Assembly: GCF_902506105.1 (NCBI RefSeq)
Contig: NZ_LR733304.1
Span: forward strand, 434,001 to 498,000
Length of the DNA stretch: 64,000 bases
Direction of reading: 5' to 3'
From: Aeromicrobium sp. 9AM
GTDB lineage: Bacteria; Actinomycetota; Actinomycetes; Propionibacteriales; Nocardioidaceae
Shown here: positions 32,837 through 41,654 of the stretch, piece by piece
Position numbering within the stretch: the first letter of the stretch is position 1
How the letters are laid out: each line of letters opens with the position of its first letter
Program-made: the position numbers and the translations under genes
The notes under the pieces: model-generated
The model's database searches: none
What the model saw: the letters and a program-made list of their open reading frames with translations, nothing else
What the model was told of the DNA's origin: nothing

Positions 32837-33412
32837 GTGACCTTTCCCGAAACACTGCCGAGCCACATCGATGCCGCCGTCACCGCTGCGCTCACTGCCT
32901 ACTGTCGAGGCGTCGATCGACGCGATTGGGACCTCGTGGCTGCGGCTTTCCACGAAGACGCGATCGATGACCACGGCGTGTTCGCCGGGCCGGTCGACCA
33001 GCTGATTGCCTGGATGCAGGAGCGGCACGGCGCGATCACGAGCTCAATGCATGTCCTGGGGCAGTCGTATCGGCACATGACGTCCGACCGGTCCGTTGCT
33101 GCTGAGACCTATTGCGTCGTCTACCAGACGCACCGCGGCGACGCTGCACGGCAGACAACTGGCACGACGTTGCCCGACGACCACGCAGGCGGCGAGAGTC
33201 CAGCAGACGTCCAGGTGCAGGTTCGGTGCCGCTACCTGGACGAAGTCACCCTCGTAGATGGTGTGTGGCGCATTGCACGCCGCACCGTAATCTTCGAATC
33301 GCAGCAGCTGGAAGTAGGTGTGCCTGTGCCACCTGGCAGCGGCGGCACCCGCGACGCAAACGATTTCTCCTACGTGCTGCTCGACGGACGCAGCGTGCCC
33401 GTGCGGGGCTGA
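32837..33412 (+). CDS. SnoaL-like / NTF2-fold protein
   Basis: A 191-residue protein with an N-terminal NTF2-like pattern (AVTAALTAYCRGVDRRDWDLVAAAFHEDAIDDHG) and a C-terminal strand set ending in VWRIARRTVIFESQQ. The Asp-His pair in DAIDDHG matches scytalone-dehydratase-like members. A GTG start at 32837 is used; it has no strong Shine-Dalgarno sequence. It follows the TetR gene by 78 bases and is likely part of the BVMO region. Reaction unknown. Confidence 0.82.
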   Translation: MTFPETLPSHIDAAVTAALTAYCRGVDRRDWDLVAAAFHEDAIDDHGVFAGPVDQLIAWMQERHGAITSSMHVLGQSYRHMTSDRSVAAETYCVVYQTHRGDAARQTTGTTLPDDHAGGESPADVQVQVRCRYLDEVTLVDGVWRIARRTVIFESQQLEVGVPVPPGSGGTRDANDFSYVLLDGRSVPVRG

Positions 33413-33462
33413 CCAGCTAGCGCAGAGACGGATTGGCGCCTGGCCGCAACGGGTGCGATGAT

Positions 33463-33492
33463 ATCGAATACTCGACGCCACTATTCGAATAT
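33463..33492. promoter_or_regulatory. Inverted repeat upstream of the secreted NTF2-like gene
   Basis: ATATCGAATA on the left and TATTCGAATAT on the right form a near-perfect inverted repeat separated by about nine bases; the right arm is itself palindromic. It lies in an AT-rich patch 45-70 bases before the start of the secreted protein gene and is a likely operator or promoter. Position of the arms is accurate to a few bases. Confidence 0.5.
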
Positions 33493-33534
33493 ACAACTCC
33501 TATGTCCCCGAAGCGTCGAGCAGGAGGATCGCAC

Positions 33535-34194
33535 ATGTCTGCCCAAACGCGCCGCACCGCCTCGTCGCCTCGGATCCGGGGACGGAGGCTTCGCCTTCCC
33601 ATGGCACTGAGTGCGGCGATGCTGGCGCTCAGCATCGTCGCCGTCCCGAGCCAAGCCAGCGCGCTCCAGCTCCCGAACCCGTGCGGTTACACGACGCCCC
33701 GGTCGGACTCCGGCGCCGAGGTCGCCGCGATCAAGCAACTGAAGGCGAACTACTTCACCAACGTCGATGCCAAGAACTGGACGGGACTGCGGGAGCTCCT
33801 CGCCCCCGACGTCGTGGCGGACACCTCGTGCAGCCTCGGTCCGATCTTCTTTGGCAGGGACCCTTTGATCGCGTTCCTGAAGCTCTCGCTCGGTGCCGCC
33901 GTCACCCACCACCGGGGGTACGACCCGAAGATCGAGCTGACGTCGCCCACGACGGCCACCGGTCTGTGGACGATGGATGACGTGCTCGTCTTCGCCGGGA
34001 CGATCGGAGTGCACGGATACGGCCACTACTCCGACCGTTACGTGAAGGTCGACGGGCGCTGGGTCGTCAAGCACTCCAAGCTCACCCGCACCCGGTTCGA
34101 CCTGGTCGATCCCAACGACGGCACGACGATCATCCGGGCGAACGTGTCGCTCACCGAGGTTCTCGCACTGGTCAATGCCCTCACCGGCGGCTAG
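33535..34194 (+). CDS. Secreted SnoaL/NTF2-like protein
   Basis: A 219-residue protein with a Sec signal peptide: a basic start, the hydrophobic core LPMALSAAMLALSIVAV and a likely cut after SQASA. The mature part (SDSGAEVAAIKQLKANYFTNVDAKNWTGLRELLAPDVV) is an NTF2/SnoaL-like domain of about 150 residues. The ATG at 33535 is chosen for the AGGAGG seven bases upstream; an in-frame ATG at 33502 is possible. Export of this fold is unusual among the cytoplasmic NTF2 proteins nearby, and two Cys residues flank the start of the mature domain. Function unknown. Confidence 0.83.
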   Translation: MSAQTRRTASSPRIRGRRLRLPMALSAAMLALSIVAVPSQASALQLPNPCGYTTPRSDSGAEVAAIKQLKANYFTNVDAKNWTGLRELLAPDVVADTSCSLGPIFFGRDPLIAFLKLSLGAAVTHHRGYDPKIELTSPTTATGLWTMDDVLVFAGTIGVHGYGHYSDRYVKVDGRWVVKHSKLTRTRFDLVDPNDGTTIIRANVSLTEVLALVNALTGG

Positions 34195-34286
34195 CCAACC
34201 TGCCGGACCGGCCGGTGTCCGGACGGACTGCGTGACAGACGGATAGTCTTCGCATAGTCGACATCGACGACCCGAGGGAGTGCGTA

Positions 34287-35162
34287 GTGACCGGTTCGTC
34301 CCCGCCCACGCGCCGGGTGGTCGACGTCGTCGAGCTGCTCGCGGAGCATGCCGGCACCGCGATCAGGCTTAGCGACATCGTGAAGGCGCTGAACCTCAAC
34401 CAGGCCACGGCCTTCGCCATCATGAAGGAGCTCGTCGACGCGGGCTGGGTCACACGTGACCCAGCGCGCAAGACGTTCTCGATCGGCGGCGGCTTGACAA
34501 GCGTCGCGATGAAGATCGGCAGCTCGCCGTCGGTCCGGCTGGCCGCCGAGTCGGCCCTGCGGACGGCCGCGACGGAGACCGGTTACGCCGGGTCCGTCGC
34601 CGAACGCAGCGGGGAGGAGCTCCTCATCACCACGTTCGTGGAGGCCAGCGATCCTGCACAGGGCCAGTGGCATCCCGCCGTCGGCGAGCGGCTGCCCTTC
34701 GCCGCCCCGTTCGGGCCGGCTTTCGCTGCTTGGGACCCCGAGGAGGCGCGCGGCGCCTGGATCGAACGGTGTGGAGTGGTCGACGAGGGATTTCGCGGGC
34801 AGCTGGCGCAGCTCCTGGAAGACACCCTCGCGCAGGGCTACAGCGTCGAGCGGACGAGTCCGGAGATGGTGTCCGCGATCCCGATCATGGTCAGGCTGCA
34901 GGCCGCGGCGATCTCCGACTCCGTGCGTGCGGATCTCGACAAGGTCTTGGTGGAGATCGCCAACGGTCCGGCCTCGGAGTCGGGGAGCGGCCAGCGCCAC
35001 TATGTCGGCGCCATCACCGCGCCGGTCTTCGGCCCGGCAGGGCACGTCACGCACAACATCAGCCTGCACCCGTTCACCGCGCTGTCCGCACAGATGATCG
35101 ACCAGCTGGGCCGGCGGCTGCGGTCGGCCGCCGACACGATCAGCGGGAGCCGCTCGGCCTAG
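34287..35162 (+). CDS. IclR family transcriptional regulator
   Basis: A 291-residue IclR-type regulator. The N-terminal winged helix (VVDVVELLAEHAGTAIRLSDIVKALNLNQATAFAIMKELVDAGWV) is followed by the GAF-like effector domain, with GYAGSVAERSGEELLITTFVE and the C-terminal GAITAPVFGPAGHVTHNISLHPF. The GTG is preceded by GAGGGAG. Two ATAGTC repeats lie in the 60 bases before the gene and could be part of an operator. Its target is probably the adjacent secreted protein or the decayed locus downstream. Confidence 0.88.
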   Translation: MTGSSPPTRRVVDVVELLAEHAGTAIRLSDIVKALNLNQATAFAIMKELVDAGWVTRDPARKTFSIGGGLTSVAMKIGSSPSVRLAAESALRTAATETGYAGSVAERSGEELLITTFVEASDPAQGQWHPAVGERLPFAAPFGPAFAAWDPEEARGAWIERCGVVDEGFRGQLAQLLEDTLAQGYSVERTSPEMVSAIPIMVRLQAAAISDSVRADLDKVLVEIANGPASESGSGQRHYVGAITAPVFGPAGHVTHNISLHPFTALSAQMIDQLGRRLRSAADTISGSRSA

Positions 35163-35384
35163 GCGCTCGAACCACGGCAACAGGCCCTCGCCGCGCACCT
35201 GCGCACATGGGCGGCCCGGTCGGCAACCCCCGCGAATCCGTCGTGACGCCCGGCCTCCGTGTCCGGAATTCAACCTCGGCTCCTCCGGCGTGGACTGCGT
35301 GGAACTCGCTGCTGAGCGATGTTGGGCATTCGTTGTACCCACATGTCCCGACGGCCGAGCAACGATGCCGCAGGCCTCAGGCGT

Positions 35385-35636
35385 TCAGTTGACGAGGCTG
35401 GGCAACCGGCCGATGATCTCCTCGGCGTCGGCGATGATCTGGTCAACGACGTCCTGGACGGTGCCGATGTCGTGGATGAGGCCCTGCGTCTGGCCGGCCC
35501 ACCACATGCCGTCTTCCATGCTGCCCTCGCCGAGGACGTTCTTGCGCCCGCGCATACCGCACGCAAGCGCGGCGATGTCGGCAAACGTTGTACCTTCGCG
35601 CTCGGGAATCAACACCCTGTCAAGGTCTATCGGCTA
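35385..35636 (-). pseudogene. C-terminal relic of a nitronate monooxygenase-like flavoprotein
   Basis: A minus-strand frame of about 80 codons reads VLIPEREGTTFADIAALACG, then the GRKNVLGEGSMEDGMWWAGQ segment, QGLIHDIGTVQDVVDQIIAD and AEEIIGRLP before its stop. This is the usual C-terminus of 2-nitropropane-dioxygenase/nitronate monooxygenase proteins (GxxxAGQ..GLIHDI). A stop codon closes the frame upstream and the first 250 or more residues are absent, so it is a truncated remnant. The rest of the 604-base interval between the IclR and the helix-turn-helix/cupin genes (35163-35384 and 35637-35766) shows nothing I can support. Confidence 0.75.
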
Positions 35637-35766
35637 ACTGTCGAGTATCCCCAGATGTCGTGAGCACGTCGTGAGCGCAAAATGCTCGTGATCCTGCCGC
35701 GATCGACGTTCACGGATTTGAACACGCGTCCCTGCCCCAGGTCACGGTTCGCGTGCGGTCCCGGTC

Positions 35767-36339
35767 CTAGAGCGGGTCTGGCACCTGACCACGCGGGAAC
35801 GTGTGCACGATCCAGACGCTGGCTGCCCCATTGTCTGTTGCCCAGCGGTGAGGTTGGTCCGCCACGTAGGTGGCGTAGTCGCCGGCGCCGATCTGCACTT
35901 CGTAGCCAACCGGTCCGACCGTGATCTTGCCCGAACGCACCAAGACGTGTTCACGGGCTCCGGCTCCGTGCGACGCGGAGATCTCAGAGATACCCGCATG
36001 GAAGGTCTGGTGGTGAATCTGCAGGCTACCGGCCCCAATGGCCTGGTTCCTCAGGATCGCTCCCGTCGACGAGTCGTCGGAGATGTCCTGCCCGCCACCC
36101 TTGCGGACGACGTCAACGCTGGGTTGCTCAGGCAACGCCAGAAGATCGGTGACTGCGACGTGAAACGTGTCTGCGATGCCGACCAACGTCTCGAGCGTCG
36201 GGTTTGTGCGTCCGCGCTCCACCTTGAAGAGCGTCGCCTTGGCGATGCCGGAACGCTCGCTCACCTGGGCGAGCGAGAGCCCGTGGGTCTCACGCAGGCG
36301 TCGGACGTTGAGGGCCAGAGCTTCGGCGCTGTCAGTCAT
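35767..36339 (-). CDS. Helix-turn-helix (XRE) regulator with cupin domain
   Basis: A 190-residue regulator. The XRE helix-turn-helix (LNVRRLRETHGLSLAQVSERSGIAKATLFKVERGRTNPTLETL) spans about residues 9-52, and a C-terminal cupin (HHQTFHAG, EHVLVRSGKITVGPVGYEVQ, GDYATYVADQPH) about 108-170. This architecture is that of PuuR-like and many amine- or amino-acid-responsive regulators. It lies downstream of the glutamine-synthetase-like gene on the same strand, separated by a hairpin-prone 81-base gap. A related regulator bounds the other side of the module. Confidence 0.9.
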   Translation of the reverse strand: MTDSAEALALNVRRLRETHGLSLAQVSERSGIAKATLFKVERGRTNPTLETLVGIADTFHVAVTDLLALPEQPSVDVVRKGGGQDISDDSSTGAILRNQAIGAGSLQIHHQTFHAGISEISASHGAGAREHVLVRSGKITVGPVGYEVQIGAGDYATYVADQPHRWATDNGAASVWIVHTFPRGQVPDPL

Positions 36340-36381
36340 GGGCTCGATTCACACAGATCGGGGTGGACGCGCCATCTTAGC

Positions 36382-36410
36382 CCGGGCCCGCGCCGTGAGG
36401 CCTGGCCCGG
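36382..36410. terminator. Possible weak hairpin after the glutamine synthetase-like gene
   Basis: CCGGGCC (36382-36388) and GGCCCGG (36404-36410) form a seven-base stem with a 15-base loop in the 81-base gap between the glutamine-synthetase-like gene and the XRE/cupin gene. It could partly end transcription before the regulator gene. Confidence 0.4.
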
Positions 36411-36420
36411 ACCGAGTGGG

Positions 36421-37752
36421 TCACACCTGCGAGGCGTACGCACCCCATTCCCAGTCGGTGACGTGTGATCGGAAGCCGTCGACCTCTCGTTGTTTGAGGG
36501 CCGAGTAGACGTCGATGAGCTCGTCCCCGAGACCTTCCCGAAGCATGTCGTCCTTGCGCAGTGCGGCGATGGCCTCGCCGAGGTCGATGGGAAGCGGTTG
36601 CCCGGCTTGGCTGGGGTCGAGGCGGTTCTCGATACCGTCGCGGATCGCGTGCAGCATCGCGGCCATCAAGAGGTGCGGTGATGCGCTCGCATCGCCTGCC
36701 CGCAGCTCGAGGCGGGTGCTGTCCCCGAGCTCAGGCGGAATCCGTACGAAGCTGAACCGGTTGTCGACCCCCCAGTTGCTACGGTTCGGGCTCAATCCCT
36801 CGCCGGCCATCCGTCGGTAAGAGTTGACCGTCGGTCCGGCGAACGCCATGAGCGCAGCTGCGTGCGCCTGTAGACCGGCGATCGCGTGCAGCGCGAGGTC
36901 GCTCACGCCGTTCGACTCATCGGCGAACACGTTGCGTTCACCGTCCCACAGCGACAGGTGGACGTGCAGGCTGCTTCCGCTACCGACCGTCCGCGGCTTC
37001 GCCATGAAGTTGGCCGACAGGCCCTCGAGGCTCGCGAGCTCCTTGATGCCCGACTTGAGCAGGAACGCGGCGTCGGCGGCGGCCAGCACTTCGTCGTGCA
37101 CGAGGTTGATCTCGAACTGCCCCGGAGAGAACTCACGGTTCACCACGCTGACGCCGATGCCGAAGTCGATCAGGGAACGGTGAATCCGGCCGACCACGCC
37201 CTCGGGGTCGGCCATGCGGTCCATCGTGTACGACACTCCATCGGTGGAGTACGGCGACGGTGGTTGTCCCGCGTCGTTGCGGAACAGGAAGAACTCCGGC
37301 TCGCCCGCCGCGACTGCCCGCAGCCCGGTCGATGAGTCGAGGGCGTCTCGTGCGTGCTCGAGCTGGCCGCGGGGACACAGTGCCGACCGTTCACCAGATT
37401 CGTGGAGCGTGGCGAGCACCCACACGGCGTCAGGCTCCCAGCTCGGGATCCGTGCGGTGGAGGGGTCGATGGTGGCGTGCAGATCGGGGTGAGAGGCCAA
37501 GCCCGGAAACTCGTCGGCCGACACCGCCTCACCGAACAGGTCTTCCGCGCTGGCCATCTTCGAGTACGCCAGACCGTTCCTCAGCCCGAGCCACGAGCGC
37601 ACGGGAACCTGCTTGGCTCGCTGCCTTCCGAACAGGTCGGTGTGCAGGACACGGATCACGCGAACGCCCCTCGCCAACAGGTCGTTGGCGGAGTCGTCGT
37701 CAAAGCGTGCCTCGATCGGGCCGCTCGCGGGATCCACCGCTTCGACACTCAC
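36421..37752 (-). CDS. Glutamine synthetase-family gamma-glutamyl ligase (GlnA/PuuA-like)
   Basis: A 443-residue protein of the glutamine synthetase fold. Metal and nucleotide motifs are visible: GEPEFFLF (about 135), FMAKPRTVGSGSSLHVHLSLW (about 245), the NRSNWGVDNRFSFVRIP loop (about 315) and RLELRAGDASASPHLLMAAML (about 340). It lacks the adenylylation-type Tyr loop of GlnA. Relatives attach glutamate to amines such as putrescine, ethanolamine, isopropylamine or aniline. The GTG overlaps the VOC gene stop (GTGA), fixing the start. With the PuuD-like amidohydrolase and aldehyde dehydrogenase nearby it suggests gamma-glutamylation of an amine substrate. Confidence 0.9.
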   Translation of the reverse strand: MSVEAVDPASGPIEARFDDDSANDLLARGVRVIRVLHTDLFGRQRAKQVPVRSWLGLRNGLAYSKMASAEDLFGEAVSADEFPGLASHPDLHATIDPSTARIPSWEPDAVWVLATLHESGERSALCPRGQLEHARDALDSSTGLRAVAAGEPEFFLFRNDAGQPPSPYSTDGVSYTMDRMADPEGVVGRIHRSLIDFGIGVSVVNREFSPGQFEINLVHDEVLAAADAAFLLKSGIKELASLEGLSANFMAKPRTVGSGSSLHVHLSLWDGERNVFADESNGVSDLALHAIAGLQAHAAALMAFAGPTVNSYRRMAGEGLSPNRSNWGVDNRFSFVRIPPELGDSTRLELRAGDASASPHLLMAAMLHAIRDGIENRLDPSQAGQPLPIDLGEAIAALRKDDMLREGLGDELIDVYSALKQREVDGFRSHVTDWEWGAYASQV

Positions 37753-38354
37753 AGGCGTGCCTGGTCTGCGGCGATCTTCGTGGCCGTCAGGTTCACCCAC
37801 TCCTCGTACGGGAGCACCTCGGGCTGGGAGAAACAGTACAGTCGGGTCTCCTCGATGATGTCCTCGTCGCTCCGAGAGAGGTCGAGCGGCTCGGCGCACG
37901 GCTGGGCAACGTACCAAGGTGAATCGACGAAGAACTCCAAGGCGTTTCCCTCAGGGTCGCGGCAGTACAAGGACCAGGCATTGCCGTGGCTGATCGCGTT
38001 GCGATCGGGGATTCCTTCGGCCTCCAGCCGGCGGTCGACCACCCGCAGGGTCTCGAGGTCGCGCACCCGGAACGACATCTGGAAGACGTTCGACCCGATG
38101 CTGCCGCCGACGACTGGTGTGGTCTCGATGACCTGGTCCTTGCGGTTGGAAGCCAGCACGAGCTGGTGGTGCTCCCGCGGATCGGTCGTGAGGAACGCGA
38201 GCTCCGTGCCGCCACCAGACTCGATCGTGCCGGCGTCACTTTGGGTCAGCCCCAGGACTCGTGTGTAGAAGGTGCGCATCTTCGGAAAGTCCAGGCAGCT
38301 CATTCCGAAGTGGCTGACTGCGATGCGGCGGCCCTCAAGCGGCTCGTCGATCAT
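37749..38354 (-). CDS. VOC superfamily dioxygenase-like protein
   Basis: A 201-residue VOC protein resembling one-unit extradiol dioxygenases. A first metal His is in AVSHFGMSCLDFPKMRTFY (about 15), a second in REHHQLVLAS (about 63), and the Glu in CRDPEGNALEFFVDSP (about 140). RTFYTRVLGL is the typical lead-in of the fold. The three ligands (His, His, Glu) are all visible, so a metal-dependent reaction such as ring cleavage is possible. The C-terminal 45 residues are rich in acidic and aromatic residues and outside the fold. Coupled to cupin and glutamine-synthetase-like genes by four-base overlaps. Confidence 0.85.
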   Translation of the reverse strand: MIDEPLEGRRIAVSHFGMSCLDFPKMRTFYTRVLGLTQSDAGTIESGGGTELAFLTTDPREHHQLVLASNRKDQVIETTPVVGGSIGSNVFQMSFRVRDLETLRVVDRRLEAEGIPDRNAISHGNAWSLYCRDPEGNALEFFVDSPWYVAQPCAEPLDLSRSDEDIIEETRLYCFSQPEVLPYEEWVNLTATKIAADQARL

Positions 38355-38767
38355 TTCGTGCTCCTCGTCGTCGCGTTGTGGTGATGGTCGAGCTCGGTGT
38401 CGATGGTTGGGGGAGTTTGGTCTTCCCAGTCGGTGGTGCCCCAGGTGACGGCCAGCATCGTGCAGCCTCCGTCTTGGGCTGAGCCGTGGTAGTGACGCTC
38501 GCCGGGCGGCGTGTAGACGAACGATCCGGGCTCGAGCTGCAGTTCGCCATCTGACTCGGTGCCCACACGGGCTCGGCCGTCGAGGATCAGCAAACGCTGT
38601 CCGCCGGGGTGCGAATGCCAGTGGGTGACTGCGGCGCCTTCGAACGACACGCGTGCGATGTCGGGTTTCGACTCGTCCTCGGCCTCGTCCAACATCTCCA
38701 GGTGCACCTCGCCGACGAAGTTGCCGCCGTACACGGTCTGGGACTCGTCCTCACGATGAATGTGCAT
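38351..38767 (-). CDS. Cupin domain protein
   Basis: A 138-residue single-domain cupin. THWHSHPGGQRLLILDGRARVGTE gives the His-x-His metal motif (about residues 51-53), and VYTPPGERHYHGS supplies the later His. It resembles small metal-binding cupins that act as dioxygenases, isomerases or storage enzymes. Its stop overlaps the VOC gene's ATG, so they are translated together. Exact activity is unknown. Confidence 0.85.
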   Translation of the reverse strand: MHIHREDESQTVYGGNFVGEVHLEMLDEAEDESKPDIARVSFEGAAVTHWHSHPGGQRLLILDGRARVGTESDGELQLEPGSFVYTPPGERHYHGSAQDGGCTMLAVTWGTTDWEDQTPPTIDTELDHHHNATTRSTK

Positions 38768-38806
38768 GGGACACCAACTCTCCGGTGGATAGTGACGGTC
38801 CGGCGC

Positions 38807-39973
38807 TCATCGCGGCATCCCGACCAGGTCGTGCTCGGGCTCGGTCGGCAATGAGACGTGATCCGATCGGAGCAGGACTGCCTGTTCATCGCTCCAGGTG
38901 GCGACGACTTCGTCACCCACATGGACGTCGGCTCGTTCGCGTGCCGCCACCCTGGCCTGCAGCAGCGTGCCGTCGGGCAGCCGAACGAGGTAACGATGGA
39001 CGGGTCCCAGGAAGATCGACTCCTCGAGGACCCCTCGGACGACACTGTGGCCGGCCGGGACCGCGCCGGTCGCGTCCTGCACGGTGACACGCTCGGGGCG
39101 TACGACGAGCGCGGCTCGATCGGTAGGGGCCGGTGCGCACGCGGCGGCGACGGCTTGGACGACCTTGATCGGGCCCGCGCCGCCATGAAGCACACCGCCA
39201 GCGGCGTCGTACCTGCCGTGCATGATGTTGGAGCTGCCGATGAACTCGGACACGAACACTGAGGCTGGGCGGTCATACAGGTCCTCGCCGCTACCGATCT
39301 GCTCGATCTTGCCATCCTTGTAGATGGCGATCCGGTCACTCATCGCCAACGCCTCCTCTTGATCGTGAGTCACGTAGACCACGGTGACGCCGATCTCGTG
39401 GCAGATGTTGACGATCTCGATCTGGAGTGCGTCTCGCAGCTTCTTGTCGAGGGCGCCAAGGGGCTCGTCCATCAGCAGCAGCCTGGGCTCGAACACGAGC
39501 GCACGGGCGAGGGCCACCCGCTGCTGTTGGCCGCCCGAGAGCTGCGCCGGCGTCTGCGACTCCTTGCCGCCCAAGTGCATCCGCTCCAGCATCTGCTGAG
39601 CTTGCTGGCGTGCCTTGGCGCGGGGGACGCCACGCATACGTAGCGGGAAGGCGACGTTCTGCACGGCGGTGAGGTGTGGGAAGAGCGCATAGTGCTGGAA
39701 CACCATGCCGGCGTCGCGCTTGTGAGCCGGTACGTCCGTGACGTCCCGGCCGTCGATCGTGATCCGGCCTTCGTCGCAATCCAGGAACCCGGCCACCATG
39801 CGCAGGGTCGTCGTCTTGCCAGACCCGGAGGGGCCCAGCAGGGTGAGGAACTCACCGTGCTTGACAGTGAGGTTGACCTGGTCGACGACGAGGTTGCCGC
39901 CGTAGCTCTTGCAGACGTCGCGCACCTCGAGGGCGGGGTGAGCGCTGGCGTTGTTCGATGTGTTGATGCTCAT
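38807..39973 (-). CDS. Spermidine/putrescine-type ABC transporter ATP-binding protein (PotA-like)
   Basis: A 388-residue ABC ATPase with Walker A GPSGSGKT (47-54), signature LSGGQQ (145-150), Walker B LLLMDEP (165-171), H-loop THDQEEALAMSD and a C-terminal TOBE domain (from about 290). The ATG giving MSINTSNNA overlaps the preceding permease stop by four bases. With two PotB/C-like permeases and a PotD-like lipoprotein it forms a complete polyamine/opine-type importer. Transported ligand is not set by sequence. Confidence 0.93.
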   Translation of the reverse strand: MSINTSNNASAHPALEVRDVCKSYGGNLVVDQVNLTVKHGEFLTLLGPSGSGKTTTLRMVAGFLDCDEGRITIDGRDVTDVPAHKRDAGMVFQHYALFPHLTAVQNVAFPLRMRGVPRAKARQQAQQMLERMHLGGKESQTPAQLSGGQQQRVALARALVFEPRLLLMDEPLGALDKKLRDALQIEIVNICHEIGVTVVYVTHDQEEALAMSDRIAIYKDGKIEQIGSGEDLYDRPASVFVSEFIGSSNIMHGRYDAAGGVLHGGAGPIKVVQAVAAACAPAPTDRAALVVRPERVTVQDATGAVPAGHSVVRGVLEESIFLGPVHRYLVRLPDGTLLQARVAARERADVHVGDEVVATWSDEQAVLLRSDHVSLPTEPEHDLVGMPR

Positions 39974-40764
39974 GCTGACCTCTGCTGTCGGAGACGAAGG
40001 AAAAATGTCATGACGAGTCCCACCGTCGACAGGGCGACCAGCAGCGTTGACACGGCCGCCACCCCGGGGTCGAGCTGCTCGCGTACCGAGCTCCACATCT
40101 CGACCGGAAGGGTGTGCAGGAGGGGCTGGGTGAGGAAGAGGGACACCACGAGCTCGTCCCAGGACGTCACGAAGGCGAGCAAGGCCCCAGCGATCACGCC
40201 CGGCCGGATGACCGGAAGTGTCACCTGCAGGAACGTGCGGACGGGGCTGGCCCCGAGGTTCGCGGCGGCGAGCTCGATGCTGGGATCGATGGTCTCGATC
40301 GTGGCGGTGACCGTGATGAGCACCAACGGGAGCGCCAGCGCTGCATGGGCGATCACCAGCCCGGCCATCGTGCCGACCAGGCCCACGCGGGAGTAGGCGA
40401 AGAACGTGCCGATACCGATCAGGACGATCGGCACGATGGCCGGGCTGAGCAAGATCGCCTGGGCAACGCTCTTCCCGGGGAAGATTCCACGGGCGAGGCC
40501 GAACGCCGTCAGTGTGCCCAAGACGGTGGCGACCATCGATGAGAGGACGGCGATGACCAAGCTGTGCCAGGTCGCCATCTGCCAAGCGTCGGAGCTGGCC
40601 ACCGCTTCGTACCATTGAGTGCTGAATCCCTTTGGCGGGAACGACAGGATCGGACTCTCCGTGAAGGACATCGGTACGACGACCAGCGTTGGCGCGACGA
40701 GCAGGAATGCAGCCGGAATCGCGAGGGTGAGCTGAAGGGCGCGGCGGCGGGCACGGGTGCTCAT
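39970..40764 (-). CDS. ABC transporter permease (PotC-like)
   Basis: A 264-residue permease with six predicted membrane helices. The EAA-type loop ELAAANLGASPVRTFLQVTLPVIRPG (about 165-190) is the contact with the ATPase. Overlaps of four bases join it to the PotA-like gene downstream and the PotB-like gene upstream. The short N-terminus is basic (STRARRRAL), placing the first loop inside the cell. Confidence 0.92.
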   Translation of the reverse strand: MSTRARRRALQLTLAIPAAFLLVAPTLVVVPMSFTESPILSFPPKGFSTQWYEAVASSDAWQMATWHSLVIAVLSSMVATVLGTLTAFGLARGIFPGKSVAQAILLSPAIVPIVLIGIGTFFAYSRVGLVGTMAGLVIAHAALALPLVLITVTATIETIDPSIELAAANLGASPVRTFLQVTLPVIRPGVIAGALLAFVTSWDELVVSLFLTQPLLHTLPVEMWSSVREQLDPGVAAVSTLLVALSTVGLVMTFFLRLRQQRSA

Positions 40765-41654
40765 GGTGCGCCTCCGCCGAACACGTCGCGGATCCGTACG
40801 ACTCGGCTACCGAGTGTGAGCACGACGATCGCCACGGCCAGGAGCGTGATGCCGATCGCGCTCGCCGTGTGGAAATCGAGCTCGCGCTGCACCTTGTCGA
40901 CGATCACCGTCGAGAGCGTCGGGCTGGATGTGCCGCCGAGGATCGCGGGAGCGATGTAGAAGCCCAGCGCCAGGACGAACACCAGCAACGCGGCGGAATA
41001 GACGCCGGGCAGACTGAGCGGTACGAAGACGCGCCGGAACGCCACGGAGGGGCGAGCCCCGAGATTCTCTGCGGCGCGGACGAGCTCACGGTCGATCCTG
41101 CGCATCACGGTGTAGAGCGGCAGGATTGCGAACGGAAGCAGGATCCCGGTCATGCCGATCGTGACGCCGAGCCGGTTGCGGATCAGCTCGAGGGGGTCGT
41201 CGATGATGCCGAGCTTCTGCAGCGTGGTGTTGATGACCCCGGTGTCCTGCAGCCAGATCTGCCACGCGTACGTCCGGACCAGGAAGCTGGTCCAGATGGG
41301 GAGCAGGATCAGCGCCAGCAGCAGCTCAGTCCGTCGGGACATGGCCATGAGGTACGCGTACGGGTAGCCGATCACCAAGCAGGAGACCGTGACCGCAGCG
41401 GAAGTGAGCAAGGTCGACACCAGGGCCGACCGGTACGCAGGTGTGGTGAAGGTGACGGAGTAGTTGTGAGCCGCTCCCTCGCCGCCGAAGCTGCGGACCA
41501 GGACTTCGGCAAGTGGCCACCCGAACGCGATGAGCGTGAAGATCAGTCCTGGGAGGACGAGCAGGGCCCACCCGTTGACTCGTGGCCTCCGGAGCCCCGG
41601 CCGGCCCACCGAAGTGGCCGGCCGGTGCCCCGTGAGGACTACTTGGTCAACCAT
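40761..41654 (-). CDS. ABC transporter permease (PotB-like)
   Basis: A 297-residue permease with six predicted membrane helices. The EAA-type motif is RAAENLGARPSVAFRRVFVPLSLPG (about residue 200). It begins inside the 3' end of the binding-protein gene (16-base overlap). Together with the PotC-like protein it forms the membrane channel of the module's importer. Confidence 0.92.
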   Translation of the reverse strand: MVDQVVLTGHRPATSVGRPGLRRPRVNGWALLVLPGLIFTLIAFGWPLAEVLVRSFGGEGAAHNYSVTFTTPAYRSALVSTLLTSAAVTVSCLVIGYPYAYLMAMSRRTELLLALILLPIWTSFLVRTYAWQIWLQDTGVINTTLQKLGIIDDPLELIRNRLGVTIGMTGILLPFAILPLYTVMRRIDRELVRAAENLGARPSVAFRRVFVPLSLPGVYSAALLVFVLALGFYIAPAILGGTSSPTLSTVIVDKVQRELDFHTASAIGITLLAVAIVVLTLGSRVVRIRDVFGGGAP

